The position numbers and the translations under genes were made by a program. Below the pieces are notes generated by a model that saw only the letters and a list, made by a program, of their open reading frames with translations, was not told the DNA's origin and made no database searches. From Gemella cuniculi DSM 15828 (GTDB taxonomy: Bacteria; Bacillota; Bacilli; Staphylococcales; Gemellaceae), in assembly GCF_000425665.1 (NCBI RefSeq), contig NZ_AUDW01000024.1:1-48598 (forward strand): a DNA stretch of 48,598 bases, written 5' to 3'. Of this stretch, positions 1-8,000 are shown in pieces (position 1 is the stretch's first letter; the number at the start of each line of letters is the position of its first letter).

Positions 1-2
1 TA

Positions 3-302
3 CTTCCTAATAAAGCTTTAAAGTCCTTTACCTCTGATAGAGGAAAAGAATTTTCTTGCTATAAAGATGTAGAAAAGATGGGAATAGATTTTTACTTTGC
101 AGATCCATATTCTTCTTGGCAACGAGGTTCTAATGAGAATAGTAATGGTCTTTTTAGGGACCCTAAAAAGACTAATTTGAGTAATATTAATTTGACTGAA
201 CTAATTGAAAATTTAGTCCAATTGAATAATAGACCAAGAAAATGTCTAAATTTTTCAACACCATTCGAAGCATTATTACACGAGATTAATTTATTGAGTT
301 AG
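3..302 (+). CDS. IS30-family transposase, C-terminal part (cut by window edge)
   Basis: This is the 3' end of a DDE transposase; the reading frame is open from the first bases, so the gene starts outside the window. The segment SDRGKEF carries the second catalytic Asp, and the stretch PYSSWQRGSNENSNGLFR carries the catalytic Glu, both typical of IS30 enzymes, followed by the usual NNRPRKCL and TPFEAL motifs. Compared with the family pattern (R-D/E-aromatic-F-P-K-K), the segment RDPKK lacks about two residues, so this copy may carry a small in-frame deletion. Family assignment is secure; whether the copy is active cannot be judged. Confidence 0.9.
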   Translation, partial: LPNKALKSFTSDRGKEFSCYKDVEKMGIDFYFADPYSSWQRGSNENSNGLFRDPKKTNLSNINLTELIENLVQLNNRPRKCLNFSTPFEALLHEINLLS

Positions 303-329
303 GTGTTGCACTTTTATTTGCAATTCACC
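303..329. repeat. Probable right terminal inverted repeat of the IS30 element
   Basis: Immediately after the transposase stop lies a segment beginning GTGTTGCACTT and ending GCAATTCACC, the usual look of an IS30-group end. The left end is outside the window, so pairing of the two ends cannot be confirmed. Confidence 0.6.
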
Positions 330-510
330 ATAAATAAAAATATTATAAATTAATGTATATAAAAGAAAAATATCAAAAATTGTTAAAAAATATATTTTTT
401 GTTTTAGATTTAACTTTACAAATTAACCTTTAAATGATAATATAAATTTAAGTTAACACATTAAATTTTAATAAATTATTTATACACTATTTTAGAATGG
501 AGGAAGCATT

Positions 511-1215
511 TTGAAAAAATATGAAAAAATTATTGGTGATATTATCTTAAAGATTCAAACTGGAATTTTTAAAGAAGGCGAACAACTCTATACAGAAAAA
601 GAAATAAAGGAAATATATAATGTTAGCAGTACAACTGCTGTTAGAGTTTTAAACGAATTAGAAATTGCTGGGTATATTTTTAGGGTTCAAGGTAAAGGGA
701 GTTTTGTTAACAAAACATTAGTTAACAAAAAAGTTTACGTCACCGAAAATAATAATTTCCATAAACATTTTAAAGAATCTGTATCTGAACACTCTGAAGT
801 TATCGGAGTTGAAATCATTCAAAATAGAGAACTTTGTGAAAAACTAAAATTAAAAAATCAAAAATTGCTTAAAATTATACGCATCAAATATATTGGCAAT
901 GAAATATGGGCACATCAAACAAACTATATACCTATAAAATATCTACCAGATATTAATATTTCCGATATTGATAGCTTTAAAGAATTGGCGACTATGATTA
1001 GAAAAAAATATCGCATAGATATTCACCAAGAAAAATCTAAAAAAACTATGAAGGTTATAGTTGATGTTCCTGAAGAAATTTCTAAATATATCGCTAAAAA
1101 TGGAGAGCCTTGTTTTGAATTTGATAGATACACTTACTTTTCAGATGGAAAAATCTTTGAATATGTCAAAATATACATAAACTACAAATATTATAGCTTA
1201 ACAATTAAAGATTAG
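511..1215 (+). CDS. GntR/HutC-family transcriptional regulator
   Basis: The protein has 234 residues, with an N-terminal winged helix-turn-helix (about residues 1-70, including TTAVRVLNELEIAGYIFRVQ and the wing GKGSFV) and a C-terminal UTRA effector domain (about 90-230) with the typical YIP motif. UTRA-type GntR proteins usually sense sugar phosphates or amino-acid derivatives. The TTG start is chosen because GGAGGAAG lies seven bases upstream. The gene is followed at once by a decayed nanE fragment, so it may once have regulated amino-sugar or sialic-acid use; this is an inference from context. No intact target gene lies next to it. Confidence 0.88.
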   Translation: MKKYEKIIGDIILKIQTGIFKEGEQLYTEKEIKEIYNVSSTTAVRVLNELEIAGYIFRVQGKGSFVNKTLVNKKVYVTENNNFHKHFKESVSEHSEVIGVEIIQNRELCEKLKLKNQKLLKIIRIKYIGNEIWAHQTNYIPIKYLPDINISDIDSFKELATMIRKKYRIDIHQEKSKKTMKVIVDVPEEISKYIAKNGEPCFEFDRYTYFSDGKIFEYVKIYINYKYYSLTIKD

Positions 1216-1246
1216 CCATGTAGATTGGCGATACTCAGGAGTAAAA

Positions 1247-1404
1247 GGACGAATCCATTATCCTAACATGCCAAAGCAGCCTATAAAGCAGGAGCATTTA
1301 GTGTTGTTGGCGGTGCTATTACGCGTCCAAGAGAAATCGCATCTAGATTTATAAATGAAGTTAAGAATCTACAATTATGTAAAAAGACTATGATTTTTTC
1401 TTAA
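1247..1404 (+). pseudogene. nanE: Decayed 3' end of nanE (N-acetylmannosamine-6-phosphate 2-epimerase)
   Basis: Reading from 1276 to the stop at 1402-1404 gives AAYKAGAFSVVGGAITRP followed by REIASRFINEV, which matches the C-terminus of NanE (the AGA..VVVG.AITRP phosphate-binding segment). Upstream, 1247-1270 reads GRIHYPNM, matching the preceding NanE strand, but in a frame that differs by one base, so a frameshift separates the parts. The N-terminal three quarters of the gene are absent. NanE acts in sialic-acid breakdown. Confidence 0.72.
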
Positions 1405-1709
1405 TTTTTATTTCATTAGAATATTTAATTTAAGGCAATTAAGATTTTTTCTTAGTTGCTTTTGTAAATAATACTCCTTTAACTATCTTTCAATGTTTTA
1501 TTATATCAATCAAAAATAGTTAAAGTTATTTAATTTCAAAAAACTATATATTTAAAAATTGTTAATCAACCTACAAAAAAAGTTAGCACTACAACAAAAT
1601 ATTGATAAAAATCGCTTTCTATATATTTTTTTGATTTTAGTTGTATTTAAGTTTGTTACATGATAAAATTAATTTACACGTTAAGTGTATATTTTTTTAA
1701 TCGTTTTAA

Positions 1710-1738
1710 TTGATACTAATTATCTGTATCACATTATT
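1710..1738 (+). promoter_or_regulatory. Fur box overlapping the probable promoter of the NEAT protein gene
   Basis: GATACTAATTATCTGTATC (1712-1730) matches the 19-bp Fur consensus at 14 of 19 positions and has perfect outer arms TGATAC/GTATCA. It overlaps a TTGATA (1710-1715) with an AT-rich -10 candidate around 1732-1738. The downstream gene starts at 1869, leaving a leader of roughly 130 bases. The rest of the 1405-1859 gap is AT-rich and shows no open frame; a short TACAC/GTGTA dyad lies near 1677-1690. Confidence 0.6.
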
Positions 1739-1868
1739 TTTATATTAAACTTTAGTTTTTAAAATAAAATTTCTCCCCTTTTTATTTTAAATTACTTAAG
1801 AAGAATAAAACATTATACACTAATATTATATATCTTTAATTATAAAAAAATTATTTGAGGTGAAATTA

Positions 1869-4800
1869 ATGAAAAAAAGTAATTTATTTTCTTTGATTTT
1901 TGTGAGTGCTATAGCAACTGGTACCCCTTATGCTGTTTTAAATCATAATGTTGCTTATGCTGGTGAAGAAGTATCATCTACTTCTGATACAACCATGAAA
2001 AATGAGAATTCTAACAGTGAGAATCCAAAAAATAGCATAGAATCAAAAGAAGAACAAGAAAATGAAAACTCTGTAACTAATCCTACAGAACTTTCTAATC
2101 CAAATGCTAGTATTAATAATATCCTAAAAGATGCTGTTAATACTGCTAGTAATTTGGATGTTAAAAACCTAAAAGATGGTGAATATAGCCTTCCTATTTC
2201 AGTGAAAAACTTCTACACTGGCGCTGATTCTATGGCAAACGGAGCAGTAGAGAAAAGTGCTAAACTTATAGTCAAAAACGGAAAATATTCTGTCCAATTA
2301 ACTTTTAAACCATTAGAACAAAAAATGGGAAGCAATACTTTTAAAGGCTATCTAGGCGATCTAAAATATTATGACGGAGACAAAACTGGTAATAACATTC
2401 AGGATAGCGACTTTAAAGATACTAAAATTGTAGAAAGTTATTCAACTTCAGAAAAAGACGATTACTTCGATACATATAAGAAAAAATATCCAAATAGAAC
2501 TGCATATCCTAAGGTTTTAGAATATGATATTGATAAAAATAAAATAGATAACAACACTCTTAACAGCCATGTACAAGTTTTTGTTCCTGTGATGGACTTA
2601 TTTAATGCCGGAACTCAAAAAGCTACTGTTGTTTATGATTTCAAAAATATAAAAACAGTTAAACTTGATGAAGCTGCTAAAACACAAAGTAGTAAGTTTG
2701 TTGAACTTAAGGTTAAAGATGATACTATCACAACTCCAAAAGTAAGAAAAAATGTCGATACTATAGGTAAAATTGTTAAAGAAGGAGACAAAGAATACTT
2801 ACTTCTTACTTACTACAGTAAAGTGGGAGAAGATAAGAATAACGATGGTATTCAAAATATTAAGTACAGCTATGATGAAAAAGATACATCTAAACTTACA
2901 CCAGAAACAAAAGTTGTGGAAACTATCGTAGCCAAAGGTGATGACAATAAAGTTTATGAAATTTCTGAAGCAAAAATTCCTATTACTGGAAAAAATCAAG
3001 TTGTTATTCATGGAGATTTCCAATATCCAGCAGGCCTTAAAGGACAATATGGAACTATAACTTGGAATGAAAAAACTAACCTTGTAAAAGAAAAAACTAA
3101 CGTTGATGCACCAAAATTAGTAGCTATTAAACCAGTATTAAAAGGAGTAACTATTAAAAAAGATGGCGAAGCAAAAAGAGAGCTTGATTTCTCTAAAGAT
3201 GGAATTAACTACTCTCCGTACAACGGAATTAATGGAGATAAGTTCAAACTAGCTGATAACTATTTCTTTAATATCGAAGCAGCATTCGAAAGAACTAATC
3301 TTGTAAATACAAAAACTCGTCACATCAAATATACACTTGATGGTAGTGAACCTACTTTTGATTCTAAAGAAGCTAGTGTAAGATTCGCTAATGCTGACCC
3401 ACACAAACCTGAATTTTACTACAGCTTAAGCATAAATCCTTATGATGAAAGTTCTAAGGTTCCTACCAGTGGTGGAAATCTTACACTTAAGGTAAAAAGT
3501 TTTAATGCTGATGGTAGTGAAAGTAGTGAAACGAAAACTTATACTCTACCTTTTGATAAAGAATCACTTGACAGCGTAAATTCTAAAGCTAGTGTTGGTG
3601 GAACAGAGTATGATACTACGCTTTCTTCTAACAAAAAATTCTTGCTTGATAATGATGTTGATGTCAAAGTTTCTAATATATCTGAAAAAATATTAAATCA
3701 AACATTGGATAATAAAGTTCACGAACTTGGTTTAGCAGATGCTAAGGCATTTAAACTTGATATTACAAAGAAAGATGGCTCTAAATTTACACCTATTGAT
3801 AAAGCAGGTTGGAATATTGACAGCAATCCTATCTTTAAATTAAAATTATCTAAATTCGCAGCAGATAACGATACTCATACTTATATCTATGAAAATGGTA
3901 ATTTACGTCTAATTCCATCAAGTAAACTAAAAGATGGCTATGAATTTAATGTTAATAGCGATGAAGCATACTTTGTTATAGCGAAAAAAGATACTAAAAC
4001 CCTAAGTGCTGAAAAAATAAACGAACTTAAAGAAAAAGTAGAAGAAGTTAAAAAAGCTATTGCCTCAACTACCAATATTTCTACTGCAAAATCAAACTTG
4101 GAAACTGAATTAACAAAAATAGAAAAAACTCTAAAAAGAAAAACCATTCCACTTAATACTGTGCTACTGCATTTAGAAACTTTGGATAGTAATCTTAAAA
4201 CTCTAAAATCAGACAAAACTGCTGATCTTGCATATCTACAAAAAAATGCAGCTGCATTGACTAAAATAGTAGATTCTAAAATACTTAGCGATTTATTAAC
4301 AACGAATAAACTAGCTAAACTTCAAGAATTAAAAAATAAAGTTAACAGTTCTTTAAATACTGCAGCAGACCTTGCCAAAAACTTAAAAGATTTACAAAAT
4401 GAACTTAACAACCTTGAGTACAAATATCCTACTCAAGATGTAGATTTCACAATAAAAAAATTCTATCGTCCAAATGAAACATCAATGGCTAACAATGTTT
4501 TTGAAAATAAAGGAAAACTGATCTTCACACCTGACAAAACATATTTAGACATCGATTTGAAAACTATGATTTTTGGAACAATGCATGCTCATCTACTAGA
4601 ATTAGATGTTTTCAAAGACAAAATTGATGGAGAAAAACTTCCATACCACGTTGTAAACAAATACGATGATTTAAGCTCATTAACTGGTGAGATTGGAAAC
4701 TTTGACAAAAAATTATTAGTAGAATTAGAAAAAAATGTTAAAAATAGTTACGATATTCGTGTACCTAACGACGGAATGGGAACTTCTCGACCAGAAGCAA

Positions 4801-5228
4801 AATTAGTAATTTCTACTGCAATCAATCGTCCTGAAGTGCCTAGTGACAACGAAAAAGCCGAAAAAGAGCGTCTTGAAAAAGAAAAAGCTGAGCAGGCTAA
4901 TCGTGAAAAGGCCGAAAAAGAACGTCTTGAAAAAGAAAAAGCTGAGCAAGCTAATCGTGAAAAAGCCGAAAAAGAACGTCTTGAAAAAGAAAAAGCTGGA
5001 CAGGCTAATCATAAAAAAGAGATTAAAAAACCAGAAACTACTACTCAAGATAAAAAATCCACTAAAGCTACAAATGAGAATCAATCCGATGAAAATATCT
5101 CTAAAAAATCATCTTCTACTAAAATATTAGCGAAAACTGGATTGAATACTTCTACAAGTTTTGGTGTTGGAATATTAGGGATATTCTCAGCTTTACTTTT
5201 AAATAAAAAACAAAAAAGCAAAAAATAA
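1869..5228 (+). CDS. NEAT-domain surface protein, wall-anchored (LAKTG sorting signal)
   Basis: The protein has 1119 residues and probably takes part in haem or iron acquisition at the cell surface. The ATG at 1869 is preferred over the in-frame GTG at 1860 because GAGGTG lies six bases upstream of it. Visible parts are a signal peptide ending near VAYA, an acidic low-complexity stretch, a NEAT-like domain (about 100-260), a beta-rich middle with a chitobiase-like motif (YTLDGSEPTF, about 485), helical segments (about 690-850), a second NEAT-like domain (about 852-984), three roughly 18-residue EKAEKERLEKEKAEQANR-type repeats, and a sortase signal LAKTG (about 1087) with a hydrophobic segment and KKQKSKK tail. 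In both NEAT domains the place where haem-binding members have YxxxY shows no Tyr, so direct haem binding is uncertain. A Fur box lies upstream. Confidence 0.9.
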   Translation: MKKSNLFSLIFVSAIATGTPYAVLNHNVAYAGEEVSSTSDTTMKNENSNSENPKNSIESKEEQENENSVTNPTELSNPNASINNILKDAVNTASNLDVKNLKDGEYSLPISVKNFYTGADSMANGAVEKSAKLIVKNGKYSVQLTFKPLEQKMGSNTFKGYLGDLKYYDGDKTGNNIQDSDFKDTKIVESYSTSEKDDYFDTYKKKYPNRTAYPKVLEYDIDKNKIDNNTLNSHVQVFVPVMDLFNAGTQKATVVYDFKNIKTVKLDEAAKTQSSKFVELKVKDDTITTPKVRKNVDTIGKIVKEGDKEYLLLTYYSKVGEDKNNDGIQNIKYSYDEKDTSKLTPETKVVETIVAKGDDNKVYEISEAKIPITGKNQVVIHGDFQYPAGLKGQYGTITWNEKTNLVKEKTNVDAPKLVAIKPVLKGVTIKKDGEAKRELDFSKDGINYSPYNGINGDKFKLADNYFFNIEAAFERTNLVNTKTRHIKYTLDGSEPTFDSKEASVRFANADPHKPEFYYSLSINPYDESSKVPTSGGNLTLKVKSFNADGSESSETKTYTLPFDKESLDSVNSKASVGGTEYDTTLSSNKKFLLDNDVDVKVSNISEKILNQTLDNKVHELGLADAKAFKLDITKKDGSKFTPIDKAGWNIDSNPIFKLKLSKFAADNDTHTYIYENGNLRLIPSSKLKDGYEFNVNSDEAYFVIAKKDTKTLSAEKINELKEKVEEVKKAIASTTNISTAKSNLETELTKIEKTLKRKTIPLNTVLLHLETLDSNLKTLKSDKTADLAYLQKNAAALTKIVDSKILSDLLTTNKLAKLQELKNKVNSSLNTAADLAKNLKDLQNELNNLEYKYPTQDVDFTIKKFYRPNETSMANNVFENKGKLIFTPDKTYLDIDLKTMIFGTMHAHLLELDVFKDKIDGEKLPYHVVNKYDDLSSLTGEIGNFDKKLLVELEKNVKNSYDIRVPNDGMGTSRPEAKLVISTAINRPEVPSDNEKAEKERLEKEKAEQANREKAEKERLEKEKAEQANREKAEKERLEKEKAGQANHKKEIKKPETTTQDKKSTKATNENQSDENISKKSSSTKILAKTGLNTSTSFGVGILGIFSALLLNKKQKSKK

Positions 5229-5285
5229 AAATTAAACAAATATTATTTAAAAGATAAAATATAACAAAAAAAGATAACTTTCTAT

Positions 5286-5356
5286 TGAAATGAACCCCAT
5301 TTAGTATACCATAATAAAAAAGAACACTATGGCTAATCTAAATGGGGTTCACTTCA
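5286..5356. repeat. 19-bp inverted repeat, possible IS-end or MITE remnant
   Basis: The arms are 5286-5304 and 5338-5356, each containing TGAACCCCATTTAG or its complement, with one mismatch in 19 and a 33-base spacer. No transposase gene lies inside. It sits between convergent genes, so it could also fold as a bidirectional terminator, but the arms are unusually long and rich in G/C for this genome and do not end in a clear T-run. Confidence 0.5.
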
Positions 5357-5403
5357 GTTTTTACATCTTTTTTGTTAACGATTTTAGTTAATGCAAAATC
5401 AAA

Positions 5404-5436
5404 GCCTCTGAAATAAATTAAAAATCAGAAGCCAAG
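5404..5436 (-). terminator. Rho-independent terminator after the PspC gene
   Basis: On the minus strand GCTTCTGA pairs with TCAGAGGC (eight pairs, one G-U), followed by a short T-rich stretch. It lies about 40 bases past the stop of the PspC-domain gene. Confidence 0.5.
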
Positions 5437-5474
5437 ATTATTTTTCTTACTTGCTCCTGATTTATTAAATATTT

Positions 5475-5771
5475 CTATTGTCTTTTTTCCCAAGCTCGAC
5501 CATCTACATAACTAGTCTTTTGATAATTAGGCTTAACCGGTTTTTTCGGCATAACTATCGCAAATAAAATATATATTAGTATTGGGCTACCAAATGAAAA
5601 TATACTTGCCAACAACCAAAGTACTCTTATCAAACTAACACTAACCCCAAATCTTTCACTAAGCCCGCTGCACACACCTGCTATCATAGCTCCATTCATC
5701 ACTCTGTAAATCTGTTTATTTTCCAAAAAATTAAGAAATTTATCCCACATTTTATTCAACATATTCACCAT
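5475..5771 (-). CDS. PspC-domain membrane protein
   Basis: This 98-residue protein carries a PspC domain: the segment IYRVMNGAMIAGVCSGLSE is followed by a long hydrophobic stretch (LIRVLWLLASIFSFGSPILI). PspC proteins sit in the cytoplasmic membrane and act in envelope-stress sensing. The start at 5771 is chosen because GGAGGAG lies six bases upstream; an earlier in-frame start would add ten residues without a ribosome site. No pspA-like partner is adjacent. It is transcribed alone towards a terminator. Confidence 0.85.
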   Translation of the reverse strand: MVNMLNKMWDKFLNFLENKQIYRVMNGAMIAGVCSGLSERFGVSVSLIRVLWLLASIFSFGSPILIYILFAIVMPKKPVKPNYQKTSYVDGRAWEKRQ

Positions 5772-5903
5772 AATAAACTCCTCCAATCTAGTATGAATCA
5801 TTATATACTCTTGACTTAAAACATAGTTAATACGTATGTTTTTTTCCTCTTATCCTACTTAGGATTTTCATATTATTCTGCTTCTTTATTATATTTATCG
5901 GTA

Positions 5904-6206
5904 TTATTCTTCATTAACTTCCACCTTGATTTTTTGGCTTTTCTTTGTCTTATCTGTTAATTTTCCACCCATAATCATCCTTACATGTTCCAGTCCATTA
6001 CTTGACGGATATTTACTTAGCACTGTTTTGATTATTTCTTCTTCATATTAACTACAATTCTTATATCTATTCCTCCCATTGGGTTTCTTTTACTATACCT
6101 ATAATCTATCCCCTGTTTCTTTATACCTCGCCTTAGATAATCTTTCATCGCTTTTTTATTTTACCACTTAGATTAATTTCTATCAACTTTCCTCCTATTT
6201 TTCTCA
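5904..6206 (-). pseudogene. Decayed DUF1310-type paralog
   Basis: Minus-strand translation gives IDYRYSKRNPMGGIDIRIVVN and then, after a one-base shift near 6045, EIIKTVLSKYPSSNGLEH, closely matching the intact neighbour at 6424-6828 (KIDDSYTKKNPMGG and TTLNKYPSRGVLEHG). The N-terminal membrane segment is lost and only IGGK remains near 6195. The last codons read KVEVNEE before a stop at 5904-5906. DUF1310 genes often occur as tandem copies, and this one has decayed. Confidence 0.7.
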
Positions 6207-6211
6207 TAAAA

Positions 6212-6236
6212 AATAGGCTATTACCTTGCGGTAATA
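6212..6236 (-). terminator. Terminator of the DUF1310 transcript
   Basis: On the minus strand TATTACC-GCAA-GGTAATA forms a seven-pair stem with a four-base loop, followed by GCC and a run of T. It lies about 35 bases after the small ORF at 6272-6427 and supports transcription of that ORF with the DUF1310 gene. Confidence 0.6.
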
Positions 6237-6271
6237 CCTTAGCTTGTTTCTCTCTGCATATCCTTGTTTTC

Positions 6272-6427
6272 TTATATTTGTTCTCCGTTCCCACTTCGGT
6301 TATTGTTGAAATCGACTGTATAACCTATCAAATCATTATTTTGAGTTTTTGCATTTTTGCCAATATTATAACTATTATATTCAGACTCTGCTATTTCTTT
6401 ATGTACTTTGTCTGTCATTTCATTCAT
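6272..6427 (-). CDS. Small ORF translationally coupled to the DUF1310 gene, unknown function
   Basis: This 51-residue frame starts MNEMTDKVHKEIAESEYNSY and ends NNNRSGNGEQI. I do not recognise it. Its ATG overlaps the stop of the upstream gene in the arrangement ATGA (6427-6424), the usual sign of translational coupling, and a terminator follows about 35 bases after its stop. The product is hydrophilic and has no membrane segment or signal. It may instead be the surviving N-terminal piece of a longer decayed gene, since the region downstream is full of fragments. Confidence 0.42.
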   Translation of the reverse strand: MNEMTDKVHKEIAESEYNSYNIGKNAKTQNNDLIGYTVDFNNNRSGNGEQI

Positions 6428-6828
6428 TTTTTCTTTTCCTCACTTAATTTACCTTTAGGTGGTGTTAATTTTGACATTTTTGGTGATGTTATCATTACTC
6501 CATGCTCCAAAACACCTCTTGAAGGATATTTATTTAATGTAGTTTCCACATCTAATTCTTCATCATCATTTATTACAACTCTCACTATTACTCCACCCAT
6601 AGGATTTTTTTTAGTGTAGCTGTCATCTATTTTATAACTCTTTATTTTCCCTTCTGGTGTCAACGCTTTTTCATCTAACACCTTTAACATTTTTTCTATT
6701 GCTGCTTTCCCTTCTTCACTTTTTACTATTGTTTCTACTTGTTTATTATCCATATATATCTTTCCTCCTATTAACAATCCTACTACTATTGCACTTCCTA
6801 GTATTCCTAATATTATCTTCTTTAGCAC
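6424..6828 (-). CDS. DUF1310-family membrane-anchored protein
   Basis: The 134-residue protein has one N-terminal hydrophobic segment (IILGILGSAIVVGLLIGGK, about 4-22) and a small extracellular domain with the family core ALTPEGKIKSYKI and NPMGGVIVRVVIN. DUF1310 proteins are found mainly in streptococci and relatives, and their role is unknown. The GTG start is used because AAGGAGATG lies about ten bases upstream; a promoter TTGATA-N17-TAAAAT lies further up near 6870-6903. It overlaps the following small ORF by four bases. A broken second copy lies downstream. Confidence 0.78.
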   Translation of the reverse strand: MLKKIILGILGSAIVVGLLIGGKIYMDNKQVETIVKSEEGKAAIEKMLKVLDEKALTPEGKIKSYKIDDSYTKKNPMGGVIVRVVINDDEELDVETTLNKYPSRGVLEHGVMITSPKMSKLTPPKGKLSEEKKK

Positions 6829-6899
6829 CTTTTCACATCTCCTTTAAGTAAACTTTTTTATTTCCTTTTATATTATTTTATACTATCATTTTTATTTTA

Positions 6900-7083
6900 T
6901 CAACTCTTATCTTCATTTATCTCTTCCTCAAATAGCTTATTTTTCCTATCTGTTGCGTATCTTTTTTCTGCGTTTGTGTGTATATTATTTTATTCTGACT
7001 GTCTTGTATATTTTGTACCAAAATTTTTATAAATTTGATTTATAAACTTCTCATTATTTTCAGCTACTTGATCAGTAATTTTT
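6900..7083 (-). pseudogene. Decayed coding remnant of unknown family
   Basis: The minus strand holds 30 codons (beginning KITDQVAENNEKFINQIYKN) and then, after one in-frame stop near 6990, a further 29 codons in the same frame ending LFEEEINEDKS. The charged, codon-biased composition on both sides of the stop looks like former coding sequence. I do not recognise the family. The remaining gap, 7084-7328, contains the response-regulator promoter and no other clear frame. Confidence 0.4.
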
Positions 7084-7328
7084 TATTTCTTCAAAATTCT
7101 TTCGCTTATCTTTAGTATCTCAGATAATTCTAGAATACGTCAGTTTGATTAGAATTTTATTAAATTATCACTTCAACATTTTTCAAAATCTATTTTTAAG
7201 ATTTCTTCCCTAACTTAATTGTTACTAAAAATCTTATAAAGTATATCAAACCTACCATTTTAACATAACATTCTTTGTAAATTTACTATAAATATGTTAT
7301 TATCTAAAAAAAGAAAAAGGAGATTATT

Positions 7329-8000
7329 ATGGTGCGTATTCTTATAGCTGAAGATGATTCAAGCATTTTATTACTTATTAAAGCAAACCTCGAAAACAAA
7401 TATACTATCTTTACTGCTAACAACGGACTAGAGGCTCTTGAAATTATTGAAAACGGAAAAATTGATATGCTGATTACCGATATTATGATGCCTATTATGG
7501 ATGGGGTAGCATTAGTAAAAGAAGTCCGTTCTTTTAATAGTAAGATTCCTATTATCATGTTAACTGCAAAAGCTGCTATTTCTGATAAAAAAGACGGATT
7601 TAATGTAGGTGCTGATGATTATCTTACAAAACCTGTTGACTTCGAAGAATTAGATTTAAGAATTTCCGCTCTTATGCGTCGTGCTAATATCGCTGTTAAT
7701 AAAAATATTACAATAGGAAAAACTACTATTGATGAATCTAGTTATACGATAATTTCTGGTAACAAAAAATTAGAACTACCTAAAAAAGAGTTTGAACTTC
7801 TTTTTAAACTTCTATCATATCCTAATCAAATATTTACACAACAACAATTATTAGACGATATTTGGGGGCTAGACTCATACTCAAGTGAAGATACTGTAAA
7901 AACTCATATTAGCCGTATTCGAAAAGCATGTAACGAATTTGAGGATTTTAAAATAACAACCGTTCGTGGGCTTGGTTATAAAGGAGAATTTAATGATTAA
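7329..8000 (+). CDS. OmpR-family response regulator
   Basis: The 223-residue regulator has a receiver domain (about 1-120) with acidic pocket E8-D9-D10, phospho-acceptor D51 in ITDIMMP, T79 and K101, and a C-terminal winged-helix domain (about 130-222) with KKEFELLFKLLSYPNQIFT and TVRGLGYK. It shares features with HssR-like haem-responsive regulators, but that is only a resemblance recalled by eye. The next gene is its kinase, overlapping by eight bases. RBS AAAGGAG. Weak TGTAAA/TATAAA repeats spaced 11 bp near 7276-7292 could mean autoregulation. Confidence 0.93.
   Translation: MVRILIAEDDSSILLLIKANLENKYTIFTANNGLEALEIIENGKIDMLITDIMMPIMDGVALVKEVRSFNSKIPIIMLTAKAAISDKKDGFNVGADDYLTKPVDFEELDLRISALMRRANIAVNKNITIGKTTIDESSYTIISGNKKLELPKKEFELLFKLLSYPNQIFTQQQLLDDIWGLDSYSSEDTVKTHISRIRKACNEFEDFKITTVRGLGYKGEFND

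Noticed and set aside
4843..5130. Lys-rich frame inside the repeat region of the NEAT protein gene
   Set aside because: It is an alternate-frame reading of the Glu/Lys repeats; the main frame is clearly coding.
5819..5841. AAACATA/TATGTTT inverted repeat upstream of the PspC gene
   Set aside because: Seven-bp arms of A/T-rich sequence are expected by chance here, and the position relative to a promoter is unclear.
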